Shown here piece by piece: positions 19,153-28,234 of a stretch of DNA of 64,000 nt. The stretch covers positions 1-64,000 of the forward strand of contig CANRIR010000006.1 in assembly GCA_947630735.1 (NCBI GenBank). The letters are read 5' to 3'. Below the pieces are notes generated by a model. It was given only the letters and a program-made list of their open reading frames with translations, did no database searches and was not told where the DNA came from. The position numbers and the translations under genes were made by a program. Each line of letters opens with the position of its first letter. Positions within the stretch are counted from its first letter, which is position 1. This DNA comes from an uncultured Marvinbryantia sp. (lineage in GTDB: Bacteria; Bacillota; Clostridia; Lachnospirales; Lachnospiraceae).

Positions 19153-20502
19153 CTAACTCCAGATATCCGTGGGATCCTTGCCGTATCCCGCCGGCATTTT
19201 CAGGGTGGCGGGTTTGCCGAGGGGCATGGGCTCCCCGTCGGAGATGACTACGGTCGCGCCGATGGGAACATTATCACAGATCCATTTTGCGTCCGCCACG
19301 CACAGACGGATGCATCCGCCTGACGCCGGGTAGCCGAGATTGTTATAGTCCACGGAGTTTACGTGGTACGGATCTTTTTTCGTTCCGTACATGGGTACGG
19401 AGTGGAACAGGTACGACGGAAGGAAATTGCTGCAGTACTGTCCGTAGGAAGGTCCGTTCAGCTCATGCCAGCGATAGTGGGACTGGATCATAAAAGTACC
19501 CGTCGGCGTGGGGGTGGCGGGAGCGCCCACCGAACACGTCATGGCCTTGAAAGGAAGGCTCCCGTTGTACACGGTGACCACACAGTTTGCACGGTTGACA
19601 CGCAGGATCACGTTGTTGTAGGGGGAGTAAGATACATAGCCCTCTGTCCCGAAATCGTACGTAGTGCCGTCGATGGTCTTTTTGCCGTATGTTCTGGCGC
19701 CGTTGTCATTCGGATCGAGATAATAGTGGTGCCCGTTTATCATCACCCATCCGGTCAGACGCTGGCCTTCACTGTTGAAGTAGTAGACCTTCTCGCTGAT
19801 CCGGTAGAAGCCTCCTGTCAGGGCGCGGTAGTTGTCGTTCTTGTTGAAATAATAGGTCTTTCCGTTGATGGTCTGCCAGCCGGACAGGCTCTTGCCGGTG
19901 TTCTTGTCAAAGGCATAATAGTGGTCTCCCACTTTGCGGAAACCGCTGATGCGCAGACCGGAAGCAGTGAAACAATAGCAGGAGTCGCCGATCTTGTAGA
20001 TCCCGTTCCGGCAGGCCTGCCCGTTGGAGCGGAAATAGAAATAATAATTTCCGATCTTCCTCCAGCTGTTGGTGACGGCGCGGCCGTTCAGGGCTTCGTC
20101 AAAATACATTACGCCATATGTGCGGTGGTTCATCAGGCCGGTCTTCAGGTAACCCAGGGCGCTGCCGCAGAACCAGGAGCTGCTCTTGCCGATCTGCACC
20201 CTGCCGAGTGTGGACTGCAGATGGCCGTCGCTCAGGCTCATGTATATTTTTCCGTTCATCCTGGTGTAATGGTTCGTGATCAGGCGTCCCTTTGCGTCGA
20301 ACAGATAGAGGGCGGGCTTTCCGTCCGTGTAGCTCTTTATGCGCCAGGGCCCTCCGGTCACCGCCTGACTGTTGCCGCGGTAATAGTACCAGTAGTTACC
20401 GCTTTTTACCCACTGGTTCCTGTATGCCGAAGCCGCGGAAGGCATTGCGGCCAGCAGGCAGAGCAGGACCAGCAGTGAGAAAAACAATTTTTTCCTTTTC
20501 AT
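19153..20502 (-). CDS. Secreted L,D-transpeptidase with cell-wall-binding repeats
   Basis: 449 residues on the minus strand. Signal peptide of about 26 residues (KRKKLFFSLLVLLCLLAAMPSAASA). Residues about 30-290 hold some eight aromatic/glycine repeats of the CW_binding (choline-binding-like) type, for example WRKIGNYYFYF, FRKVGDHYYAF, WQTINGKTYYF and WVMINGHHYYL. A YkuD catalytic domain follows with HSVPMYG and SGGCIRL; catalytic Cys is about residue 397. These enzymes cross-link peptidoglycan (3-3) or attach proteins. Start behind taaaggagt read on the minus strand. It converges with the cda operon and lies beside the glycan locus. Confidence 0.9.
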   Translation of the reverse strand: MKRKKLFFSLLVLLCLLAAMPSAASAYRNQWVKSGNYWYYYRGNSQAVTGGPWRIKSYTDGKPALYLFDAKGRLITNHYTRMNGKIYMSLSDGHLQSTLGRVQIGKSSSWFCGSALGYLKTGLMNHRTYGVMYFDEALNGRAVTNSWRKIGNYYFYFRSNGQACRNGIYKIGDSCYCFTASGLRISGFRKVGDHYYAFDKNTGKSLSGWQTINGKTYYFNKNDNYRALTGGFYRISEKVYYFNSEGQRLTGWVMINGHHYYLDPNDNGARTYGKKTIDGTTYDFGTEGYVSYSPYNNVILRVNRANCVVTVYNGSLPFKAMTCSVGAPATPTPTGTFMIQSHYRWHELNGPSYGQYCSNFLPSYLFHSVPMYGTKKDPYHVNSVDYNNLGYPASGGCIRLCVADAKWICDNVPIGATVVISDGEPMPLGKPATLKMPAGYGKDPTDIWS

Positions 20503-20540
20503 GCTGATACTCCTTTAATATTAAGTAAATTTATGCAATT

Positions 20541-20569
20541 ATTTTAACATAATCTGGATGGAGTTACAA
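20541..20569 (-). promoter_or_regulatory. Promoter of the L,D-transpeptidase gene
   Basis: Read on the minus strand: -35 TTGTAA (20569-20564), 17-base spacer, -10 TAAAAT (20546-20541). Confidence 0.55.
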
Positions 20570-20630
20570 GATTGCTCTATGAGAAAAATATGATAAAATC
20601 CTTAATTAAATATTAGGATTGGGATTCAAG

Positions 20631-20659
20631 TTGTTTTTTTACAGAAAATGTTGTAAAAT
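20631..20659 (+). promoter_or_regulatory. Promoter at the head of the glycan locus
   Basis: -35 TTGTTT (20631-20636), 17-base spacer, -10 TAAAAT (20654-20659). The predicted transcript would start near 20666, which supports ATG 20710 rather than ATG 20668 as start of the next gene. Confidence 0.5.
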
Positions 20660-20709
20660 ATATAACAATGCTGAAAAATCAAGATTATGCATCCGGCAGA
20701 GGGGTAAAA

Positions 20710-22098
20710 ATGGGAAAAAGAGAACAATACAAAAGAATCATCATGTTTTTATCTTCTGTGCTGATCCTGGCCCTGGAAACCGGTATATTTGCGTTTGTGT
20801 GGTACCGCTGCTATGCGAGCACAGAGGTCATATGGAGAGGGTTTGTGAGAGGAAACCATGTGATCATCGGCCTGTATATGCTGATGCTGTATCTTTTTTA
20901 CCGCGTTTACGGCGGCTTTAAGGTGGGATATCTGCGCATCTTCGAGGTGCTGTTCTCCCAGATCCTTTCCGTCGTCTGTGTAAACATCATCACCTATCTT
21001 CAGATGGCGCTGATCGGGCGCTGGAAATTCGGGACCAATCTTATGCCCATGCTCTATATGACGGCTGTAGATCTTGTGATCGTGGCCGTGTGGGTGGTGG
21101 GCATGCGGTGGGTCTATGAGCGCATCTATCCGCCCAGAAAGATGCTGCTTGTGTACGGAGCGCGCAATCCACGGGACCTGATCGGCAAAATATCTTCCCG
21201 GGAAGACAAGTTTATCATCTGCGAGCGCGTGCACCTGTCCCGCGGGGAAGAATGCATCAAACAGAAGATCGATCAGTACCCGGCGGTCATTCTGGCCGAT
21301 ATCCCGGCTCACGAGCGCAATCTGTATCTCAAGTACTGTTTTGAGAAGGACATCCGCTGCTACTGCATCCCGAAGCTCTCGGACATCATGCTGCGCAGCG
21401 CGGACAACATCCATTTGTTTGACACAACGCTCCTCTTGTCCCGGAACCGCAGGCTGACGGCGGAGCAGCTTTTTCTAAAGCGCGCCATGGACATTCTGTT
21501 TTCCCTGGCCGGACTGATCCTCGCCTCTCCGTTCATGCTGGTCATCGCGGTCTGCATCAAGGCCTATGACGGAGGGCCTGTTCTGTATAAGCAGCCGAGG
21601 CTCACAAAAGACAAACGGGTGTTCCAGATCCTCAAGTTCCGCAGCATGCGGACAGGATCGGAAAAAAACGGCGCCAGGCTTGCGTCCAAGGGAGACGACC
21701 GCGTCACCCCGGTGGGCAGGATCATACGGAATATTCATTTTGACGAGCTGCCGCAGCTCTTTAATATTTTAAAGGGCGACATGTCTCTGGTCGGGCCGCG
21801 CCCGGAGCGTCCCCAGATCGCTGAGGTCTATGCCAGGGAGCTGCCGGAATTTGATTACCGGCTGAAGGTAAAGGCAGGTCTTACCGGGTACGCCCAGGTG
21901 TATGGAAAATACAATACCACGCCCTATGACAAGCTGAAGCTGGACCTGACCTATATCGAGACCTACTCGGTCATGCTGGATCTGCGCCTGCTGATGCTCA
22001 CGTTTAAGATCCTGTTCCAGAAGGAGAATACGGAGGGGGTAGAGCCGTGGCAGGTGACGGCCGCTGCCGGGGAAAAGCAGGAACAGCACAGAAAGTGA
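20710..22098 (+). CDS. Polyprenyl-phosphate sugar-1-phosphate transferase (initiating enzyme, copy 1)
   Basis: 462 residues from ATG 20710 (agagggg site upstream). Enzymes of this family move a sugar-1-phosphate from a nucleotide sugar to undecaprenyl phosphate and so start polysaccharide synthesis. Four N-terminal membrane helices (about 10-32, 49-66, 77-99, 112-134), a central cytoplasmic domain, then the catalytic part beginning KRAMDILFSLAGLIL and including VLYKQPRLTKDKRVF, LKFRSMRTGSE, FDELPQLFNILKGDMSLVGPRPERP and KAGLTGYAQVYGKY. Sugar specificity cannot be read from sequence by eye. A second enzyme of this family closes the locus at 52797. Confidence 0.93.
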   Translation: MGKREQYKRIIMFLSSVLILALETGIFAFVWYRCYASTEVIWRGFVRGNHVIIGLYMLMLYLFYRVYGGFKVGYLRIFEVLFSQILSVVCVNIITYLQMALIGRWKFGTNLMPMLYMTAVDLVIVAVWVVGMRWVYERIYPPRKMLLVYGARNPRDLIGKISSREDKFIICERVHLSRGEECIKQKIDQYPAVILADIPAHERNLYLKYCFEKDIRCYCIPKLSDIMLRSADNIHLFDTTLLLSRNRRLTAEQLFLKRAMDILFSLAGLILASPFMLVIAVCIKAYDGGPVLYKQPRLTKDKRVFQILKFRSMRTGSEKNGARLASKGDDRVTPVGRIIRNIHFDELPQLFNILKGDMSLVGPRPERPQIAEVYARELPEFDYRLKVKAGLTGYAQVYGKYNTTPYDKLKLDLTYIETYSVMLDLRLLMLTFKILFQKENTEGVEPWQVTAAAGEKQEQHRK

Positions 22099-22118
22099 GC
22101 AAAGCCTGGGAGGATGTT

Positions 22119-22877
22119 ATGGAAAAACCACTGGTCTCTGTCGTGATACCGGCCTACAACTGTGCCGCCACCATCGGCCGTGCGATCGGATCTGTGCTGG
22201 AGCAGGGCGTGGATCTGGAAATTTTGGTGATCGACGACTGCTCGGGGGATGACACCGCACGGGTGGCGGAGTCCTATGGGGATCATCCTGAAGTGTTCTG
22301 TTACAGAAATGAAAAAAATGAGGGAGCCGCGAAGAGCAGGAACCGGGGCGTTCAGCTGGCACGGGGCAGATATGTGGCCTTTCTGGACGCAGACGACTGG
22401 TGGGAGAGCGGCAAGCTGAAAAAGCAGCTCGCGATGCTTGAACGGACAGGCTGTGTGCTCTGCTGCACGGCAAGAGAGCTGGCACGGCCGAACGGCGCTC
22501 TCACGGGCCGGGTGATCCCGGTGCAGGAGCACATTACCTACCGGATGCTTCTTCGGCACAACTGCATCAACTGCTCGTCCGTGCTGGTGTGTACGGACGT
22601 GATGCACCGGTTCCCCATGGAACATGAGGATGCCCATGAAGACTATATCGCCTGGCTGCGCATCCTGCGGGAGTGCGGGGCGGCGTGCGGGGTCAATGAG
22701 CCGCTTTTAAAATACCAGCTGAGCAGTACGGGAAAATCCGGGAGCAAACTGAGATCCGCCAAAATGACGTTTCGGGTGTACCGCTATATGGGGTTCGGCT
22801 TTCTGAAGTCCGCCCTGTGCTTTGTGAGCTATGCGGTTCACGGGATATTAAAATACCGGGGCATACCGCGCGGATAG
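22119..22877 (+). CDS. Family 2 glycosyltransferase
   Basis: 252 residues from ATG 22119 (gggagg site); a longer frame begins inside the previous gene but lacks support. GT-A fold signs: PLVSVVIPAYNCAATIGRAIGSVLEQ, VIDDCSGDD, NEGAAKSRNRGVQLARGRYVAFLDADDWW (DXD-type metal site). The end carries a short hydrophobic stretch (FLKSALCFVSYAVHGILKY). It sits just after the initiating transferase, so it may add the second sugar of the lipid-linked unit; donor unknown. Confidence 0.88.
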   Translation: MEKPLVSVVIPAYNCAATIGRAIGSVLEQGVDLEILVIDDCSGDDTARVAESYGDHPEVFCYRNEKNEGAAKSRNRGVQLARGRYVAFLDADDWWESGKLKKQLAMLERTGCVLCCTARELARPNGALTGRVIPVQEHITYRMLLRHNCINCSSVLVCTDVMHRFPMEHEDAHEDYIAWLRILRECGAACGVNEPLLKYQLSSTGKSGSKLRSAKMTFRVYRYMGFGFLKSALCFVSYAVHGILKYRGIPRG

Positions 22878-22920
22878 GAGAAAGGCGCTCGGCTCCGGAG
22901 GGCTATGGGAAGGAAATATT

Positions 22921-24078
22921 ATGCGCGATCTGATCAAATGGGGCTATACCGTTTTTCTCACTGTTTTGCTGGCCCCGCTGCGCCTGCTGCCGCTGCGGCC
23001 GGACAGGCTGGTGTTCGCGGGCCTTACCGGCGGAACAGCCTATGAATATACCTGCAATCCCAAATATATCTGTGAGTACATCTGCAGCCGGATGCCGGAC
23101 AGATTTCAGATCATCTGGCTGGTCTCCAGGCCGGAGGATTACATCGGGAGGGAGCGCCCCCAGATCCTGTTCCTGCGGCACTACAGCCTGCGGTCTTTTT
23201 ATTATCTGCTGACGGCCAGGGTGATCGTGACCAGCGCATCCTACGCGCCCTGGTTCCCGTTCCGGAAGGAACAGTATGTGATCAATACCTGGCATGGCGG
23301 CGGCGCGTATAAGAAGCTGAAGGATAATTACGATGAGGCGGACCGGGCCAGCCGCAGAAAGCTGGAATTTACCGCGGCAAACATCAGCCTGTTCCTGTCC
23401 AGCTGCCGGAAGGCGACGGAGCTTCTGATCCGGGGGGCCTTCCACTATGGCGGAGAAGTGATGGAGGCGGGCACTCCCAGAAATGACTGCCTGGTCCGGG
23501 GAGATACGAAAGATGCGGCGGACAGGGTGCGCGCATATTTTCAGATCCCTGCGGGGGATAAGATCCTGCTGTATGCCCCTACATACAGAACACCCTCCGG
23601 GCGTGTGGTGCTGGAGGGGGACCCGCTTTTAGAACTGCTGGAAAAAGACGGATCAAACTGGCACCTTCTGGCGCGCGCCCACCGGTTCCAGGAGGACAAA
23701 GAGAGGCTTTGCGCAGAGGGGAGCCGCATTGCGGACGCGGGGGACTACCCGGACATGCAGGAGCTTCTCATGGCGGCGGATATGATGATCACGGACTATT
23801 CCTCGTCCGTGTGGGACTATACGTTTCTGGGAAGGCCCTGTTATCTGTATGTGCCGGATCTGGAGGAATACGAGAGAACCGTGGGATTTTACGTGGATAT
23901 CCGCTCCTGGCCTTACCCCATGGCGCAGAGCATGGAGGAGCTGCTGGAGCTGATCCGGTGTGAGGACGACGACAAAAGGGCGGAGGCGATCCGGCGGCAC
24001 CATGAGATGATGGGAAGCTTTGAGAGCGGCCATGCGTGTGAGGCCGTGGTGCAGCGGATCCTGGAGATCTGCGGATAA
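22921..24078 (+). CDS. CDP-glycerol glycerophosphotransferase family protein (TagF/TagB-like)
   Basis: 385 residues, ATG 22921 after gggaagga. Members transfer polyol-phosphate from CDP-glycerol or CDP-ribitol in teichoic acid and capsule synthesis. Hallmarks: INTWHGGGAYKKL near residue 120, ILLYAPTYRTPSGR, LLARAHRF, and ITDYSSSVWDYTFLGRPCYLYVPDLEEY near 290. An N-terminal hydrophobic segment (TVFLTVLLAPLRLLPL) may bind membrane. The neighbouring CDP-polyol genes tarI and tarJ suggest ribitol-phosphate as donor. Priming or polymerising role cannot be told apart. Confidence 0.88.
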   Translation: MRDLIKWGYTVFLTVLLAPLRLLPLRPDRLVFAGLTGGTAYEYTCNPKYICEYICSRMPDRFQIIWLVSRPEDYIGRERPQILFLRHYSLRSFYYLLTARVIVTSASYAPWFPFRKEQYVINTWHGGGAYKKLKDNYDEADRASRRKLEFTAANISLFLSSCRKATELLIRGAFHYGGEVMEAGTPRNDCLVRGDTKDAADRVRAYFQIPAGDKILLYAPTYRTPSGRVVLEGDPLLELLEKDGSNWHLLARAHRFQEDKERLCAEGSRIADAGDYPDMQELLMAADMMITDYSSSVWDYTFLGRPCYLYVPDLEEYERTVGFYVDIRSWPYPMAQSMEELLELIRCEDDDKRAEAIRRHHEMMGSFESGHACEAVVQRILEICG

Positions 24079-24096
24079 GAGAATGGAGAGTGAGAT

Positions 24097-24819
24097 ATGG
24101 GTACGAACGTATACGGAGTGATCCTGGCCGGCGGCAGCGGCAGCCGTATGGGAAATGTGGAAAAGCCAAAGCAGTTTATGGAGATCGGGCAAAAGCCCAT
24201 CCTCATCCACACGGCAGAAAAATTTGCGGTCAATCAGGAATTCGAGCGGATCATCGTTCTGGCGCCAAGACAGTGGATCCCTTATACCCAGGATATCATC
24301 CGCAGATATGTCCCGCTTTGGGAGCGGATCGATGTGATCGAGGGCGGGGAGACCAGAAATGAGACGATCATGAATTCCATCAGCCACATCGAGAAGAACT
24401 ATGGGCTGGACGATGAGACGGTGATCGTGACCCACGATTCCGTGCGCCCGTTTGTGACCCACCGGATCCTGGAGGATAATATCCGCACCGCGCGGGAGAA
24501 GGGAGCCTGCGACACGGTGATCCCGGCTTCCGACACCATCGTGGAGAGCGCGGATAAAGACTGTATCGCTTCCATTCCAGACCGCTCCAGGATGTTCCAG
24601 GGGCAGACGCCCCAGAGCTTCCGCGCGAAAAAGCTGCGGGAGGTCTATCAGTCCCTCACCCCGCAGGAGAAGGACATCCTCACAGATGCCTGCAAGATCC
24701 TGGTGCTGAAGGGAGAAAAGGTGTATCTGGTGGCCGGGGAAGTCTTTAATATCAAGATCACATATCCCCATGACCTGCGCGTGGCGGAGTCCCTGCTGGG
24801 AGGAGAGAAGGAATGCTAA
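24097..24819 (+). CDS. tarI: Ribitol-5-phosphate cytidylyltransferase (TarI/IspD family)
   Basis: 240 residues, ATG 24097. Makes CDP-ribitol from CTP and ribitol 5-phosphate. Seen: nucleotide-binding loop GVILAGGSGSRMGNVEKPKQFMEIG, IEGGETRNETIMNSI, THDSVRPFVTHRIL and QTPQSFRAKKLREVY. The IspD family is close in sequence, but the paired tarJ-like reductase (overlap of 7 bases) and the phosphotransferase genes on both sides point to TarI. IspD in isoprenoid synthesis is the alternative. Confidence 0.9.
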   Translation: MGTNVYGVILAGGSGSRMGNVEKPKQFMEIGQKPILIHTAEKFAVNQEFERIIVLAPRQWIPYTQDIIRRYVPLWERIDVIEGGETRNETIMNSISHIEKNYGLDDETVIVTHDSVRPFVTHRILEDNIRTAREKGACDTVIPASDTIVESADKDCIASIPDRSRMFQGQTPQSFRAKKLREVYQSLTPQEKDILTDACKILVLKGEKVYLVAGEVFNIKITYPHDLRVAESLLGGEKEC

Positions 24820-25838
24820 ACACGGTTTACCGGCTGAAAGCTGCGAGGCAGTTTGAAGTGGTGTTCAGGGAACTTGAGCTGGATCGGGAGCACGTGCTGG
24901 TGCGCCCCACGTATCTCTCCATCTGCCATGCCGATCAGCGCTATTACCAGGGAACGCGGCCGGAGGAGATCCTGCGCGCCAAGCTCCCCATGGCGCTCAT
25001 CCACGAGGGGATCGGACGGGTAGTCTTTGACCCCACCGGCACCTACCGGGCGGGGGAGGAAGTGGTGATGATCCCGAACCAGCCCCGTGAACAGGACAGC
25101 ATCATTGCGGAAAACTACCTGTGTTCCAGCAGATTCTGCGGAAGCACAGCGGACGGGTTCATGCAGGAGTATGTGCAGCTCGCGCCGGACCGCATGGTCC
25201 GCCTCCCGGAGGGGATCGACAGGGTGACGGCGGCGTTTACGGAGATCGTCACAGTGAGTTATCACGCAGTCACGCGGATGCTGGATTTTTCCCACGGCAG
25301 ACGGGAGCGCATCGGCGTGTGGGGCGATGGGAACCTGGGCTATATCACATCCCTTCTGCTCAAAAAACTGCTGCCCGCCTCTGCGGTGTATGTCTTCGGG
25401 GTCAGCCGGCAGAAGCTGAGCGGCTTTTCCTTTGCGGACGATGTTTTTGCGGTGCCGGATGTCCCGGATGATCTGTGGGTGGACCACGCGTTTGAGTGCG
25501 TCGGGAGCAGCGCGTCGGCGAAGGCCATCGATCAGATGATCGGCCATATCCGGCCCGAGGGCACCATAAGCCTTCTGGGAGTCAGCGAAGATCCGGTGCC
25601 CGTCAACACGCGCATGATCCTGGAGAAGGGGCTTCGCCTCTTTGGCAGCAGCCGCAGCGGCAGAAAGGATTATGAGGGGCTGATGGAGCTCTACGCCCGG
25701 TGCCCGGACATTCCGGCTTATCTGGAAAATCTTGTGGGAGCCCGGATGCGCGTGCGGGATATCCGGGACATGGCCGCTGCATTTGAGGCGGATATCCACA
25801 AAATGACGGGAAAGACGGTAATGGTCTGGGATGAGTAA
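24813..25838 (+). CDS. tarJ: Ribulose-5-phosphate reductase (TarJ-like, MDR dehydrogenase)
   Basis: 341 residues, ATG 24813, overlapping tarI. TarJ reduces ribulose 5-phosphate with NADPH to ribitol 5-phosphate, the TarI substrate. Medium-chain dehydrogenase signs: PTYLSICHADQRYYQG, MALIHEGIGRVV, an FCGSTADGFMQEYVQL segment, and a Rossmann region with GVWGDGNLGYITSLLLKKLL and GTISLLGVSED. Its stop overlaps the start of the next gene. Confidence 0.9.
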   Translation: MLNTVYRLKAARQFEVVFRELELDREHVLVRPTYLSICHADQRYYQGTRPEEILRAKLPMALIHEGIGRVVFDPTGTYRAGEEVVMIPNQPREQDSIIAENYLCSSRFCGSTADGFMQEYVQLAPDRMVRLPEGIDRVTAAFTEIVTVSYHAVTRMLDFSHGRRERIGVWGDGNLGYITSLLLKKLLPASAVYVFGVSRQKLSGFSFADDVFAVPDVPDDLWVDHAFECVGSSASAKAIDQMIGHIRPEGTISLLGVSEDPVPVNTRMILEKGLRLFGSSRSGRKDYEGLMELYARCPDIPAYLENLVGARMRVRDIRDMAAAFEADIHKMTGKTVMVWDE

Positions 25839-27057
25839 AGGGAAGGGATTTATGGATCAGACGACAAAAGCGGCAAGGACAATCCGGTTCTTGAAAAAAA
25901 TACCGGCCATTCTGTATAAGACGGCCACGCAAAAGATCCTGTTTCCGTCGGTCTACACGCTGGAAGCCGGAAGAAAGCCTTTAAAGGAAAAAAAGGCCGT
26001 GTTTTTGGAAATGCGCATGCAGGACCTGACCGACAGTCTCCGGCCCATCTATGGGGAGCTGGAGCGGCGGGGAGGATATGAACTGCAGGTATGCAGCATC
26101 GGCCAGGAGATGGTGTCTCTTTTCCGGCAGTTCCGGAACAGTATCGCGGCCCTGCGGAAAATGGCCGACGCAAACTATATTTTTCTGGACGATTCTTCGG
26201 CCCTCATCAGCTGCATCCGGCCCCGCAGAGGCGTGAAGATCTTTCAGACCTGGCATGCCTGCGGGGCCTTTAAAAAGTTTGGCTTCAGCACGGCGGACAA
26301 ACAGTTTGGCGGCACGTACTGGGATCTTCTGCATTTTCCCATGCACAAAAATTTTACCTACGTGACGGTCAGCAGTCCGGAGGTGGTCTGGGCCTATGCC
26401 GAGGCTTTCCACATGGAGGACCGGCGGGAGGCCATCGTGCCCGTGGGCGTAAGCCGCACGGATATCTTTTATGATCCCGGCGCGGTCGGCGCGGCCTGTG
26501 AAAAAATACGCCGTCTGCTGCCGCAGGCAGCTTCCCGAAAGATCATTCTTTACGCGCCCACCTTCCGGGGACGGGTCACTGAGGCGGCCTCTCCGGACGA
26601 GATGGATCTCGCTGCGATGAAGGAGGCTTTGGGGGACGCCTATGTGCTTGTCTGCAAGCACCATCCGTTCGTGAAAAACCGGCCGGTCATTCCGGCGGAT
26701 CTCGCGGATTTTGCCGTGGATCTGACGGAGGAGATGACGATAGAAGAGCTCCTGATGGCGAGCGATATCTGTATTTCCGATTACTCCTCCCTGGTTTTTG
26801 AGTACTCCCTGTTTGAGCGGCCCATGATCTTCTTTTCTTATGATCTGGAGGAATACTATGACTGGCGGGGCTTTTACTATGATTATGAGGCGATGACCCC
26901 GGGACCTACGTGCAGGACTACGGAGGAGATCATCGATTATATCCGGGACATCGATGCGCGCTTTGACCGGCAGCGGGTGGCCGAGTTCCGCAGCACCTTT
27001 ATGAGCGCCTGCGACGGGCACGCCACAGAGCGGATACTCGCGCTGATGGATGCTTAA
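25831..27057 (+). CDS. CDP-polyol phosphotransferase family protein (TarK/TarL-like)
   Basis: 408 residues if started at ATG 25831, which overlaps the tarJ stop; ATG 25852 behind aagggaaggga is also possible. Shows the family marks KIFQTWHACGAFKKFGF, ILYAPTFRGRVTEA, LVCKHHPFVKN and ISDYSSLVFEYSLFERPMIFFSYDLEEY. As the gene immediately after tarI-tarJ it is the best candidate for a ribitol-phosphate transferase. Together with the gene at 22921 the locus has two such enzymes, allowing a primer/polymerase split or two polyols. A 65-base gap follows. Confidence 0.88.
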   Translation: MSKGKGFMDQTTKAARTIRFLKKIPAILYKTATQKILFPSVYTLEAGRKPLKEKKAVFLEMRMQDLTDSLRPIYGELERRGGYELQVCSIGQEMVSLFRQFRNSIAALRKMADANYIFLDDSSALISCIRPRRGVKIFQTWHACGAFKKFGFSTADKQFGGTYWDLLHFPMHKNFTYVTVSSPEVVWAYAEAFHMEDRREAIVPVGVSRTDIFYDPGAVGAACEKIRRLLPQAASRKIILYAPTFRGRVTEAASPDEMDLAAMKEALGDAYVLVCKHHPFVKNRPVIPADLADFAVDLTEEMTIEELLMASDICISDYSSLVFEYSLFERPMIFFSYDLEEYYDWRGFYYDYEAMTPGPTCRTTEEIIDYIRDIDARFDRQRVAEFRSTFMSACDGHATERILALMDA

Positions 27058-27122
27058 GAGCGCAGGGCGCGCGGCAGAAGAAGATCGGGCGGGAAAACGG
27101 GCGCCGGAGGATGGAGGATGCT

Positions 27123-28199
27123 ATGACACAGACGGAAAAAAAAGACAGATATCAGTGGATCGACCTGGCGAGGACTGCGGCTATCCTTCTGGTCGTGCTC
27201 TCGCACTGCACCAGCAGGGTATATCCGTTTCACCTGGACGGCATTGAGACATACGATCTCGTCTCCCAGATGACGGCCTTTTCCATCATCACGGTCACCA
27301 AGATCAGCGTGCCGTTCTTTCTGCTGATCACCGGCTATCTGCTCCTGGACAGGGAGTATGACGCAGAGGGGTGCCGGCGCTTCTGGATCCGCAGCTGCCT
27401 GCACCTGTGGATCTGCACGGTTCTGTGGTGGATCGTGTATGATCTCTTTTTGAGCTTTGTCCTGCACCGGCAGGAGTTCAGCTTTTCCGGCCTTTTGCTG
27501 GATGTGCTGTTTTTCCGCCGGGTCAATCTGAATCATGTGTGGTACCTGCCGGTGCTGCTGTCCTACTATGTGCTGCTCCCCTTTGCGGCGAAGGCGCTGC
27601 GGGCTTTTCCGGTGCGCATGCTGCTGGTGCCGGCTGCGGTCTTTACCTTTTTTTCCATGGGTTATCCGGTGTTCAACTTAGCCTACCGCGCGCTGCACGA
27701 CGGGACATCCCTTTTTCTGCAGTTCCCGGACGGGTTCAGCGGCGGCAAATACGGAATGTATCTGCTCTGGGGCTACCTGATCAAAAAAGATGTGCTGAAA
27801 AAGACCCGCGGCCGCTGGCTTTTGGCGCTGGGAGCCGTGGGATATGCGGGGATGGTATTTTTCCAGTACTGGGTGTACCGGCATGGCATTGCGTACAACG
27901 TGGCCTGTGAAAATCCGCTGATGCTGCTCACCGCGGTGTGCCTGTTTGAACTGTTCTCCAGGATCCGAAGGGTGCGCTGCTATCGGGCGGTGCGCGTCCT
28001 CGCCTATTATTCCTTCGCCATCTATCTGATACACAATCTGCCGCTGCAGTTTGTCATGGAGAAGGCGGCCGGCATGCCGTGGCCGGCGGTGCTGCGCGTG
28101 CTGCTTCCCATGCCTGTGGTGGTCGCCTTGAGCGTGGCGATCGCCTGGGTGATCGAGCGGGTGCCGAAGGCGGGCAGATATCTGTTATACCTGAAATAA
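27123..28199 (+). CDS. Acyltransferase 3 family membrane protein (first of two)
   Basis: 358 residues from ATG 27123 (ggaggatgct ahead). Acyltransferase 3 proteins are 10-helix membrane enzymes that O-acetylate or otherwise acylate glycans. Seen: YQWIDLARTAAILLVVLSHCTSR with the family histidine, SVPFFLLITGYLLLDRE, NHVWYLPVLLSYYVLLPF and FAIYLIHNLPLQFV. About nine or ten hydrophobic segments. Similar in plan to, but clearly diverged from, the next gene. Confidence 0.88.
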   Translation: MTQTEKKDRYQWIDLARTAAILLVVLSHCTSRVYPFHLDGIETYDLVSQMTAFSIITVTKISVPFFLLITGYLLLDREYDAEGCRRFWIRSCLHLWICTVLWWIVYDLFLSFVLHRQEFSFSGLLLDVLFFRRVNLNHVWYLPVLLSYYVLLPFAAKALRAFPVRMLLVPAAVFTFFSMGYPVFNLAYRALHDGTSLFLQFPDGFSGGKYGMYLLWGYLIKKDVLKKTRGRWLLALGAVGYAGMVFFQYWVYRHGIAYNVACENPLMLLTAVCLFELFSRIRRVRCYRAVRVLAYYSFAIYLIHNLPLQFVMEKAAGMPWPAVLRVLLPMPVVVALSVAIAWVIERVPKAGRYLLYLK

Positions 28200-28234
28200 A
28201 GTTTGGAACGAGAAATGGATAAGGAGTGGTCGCT

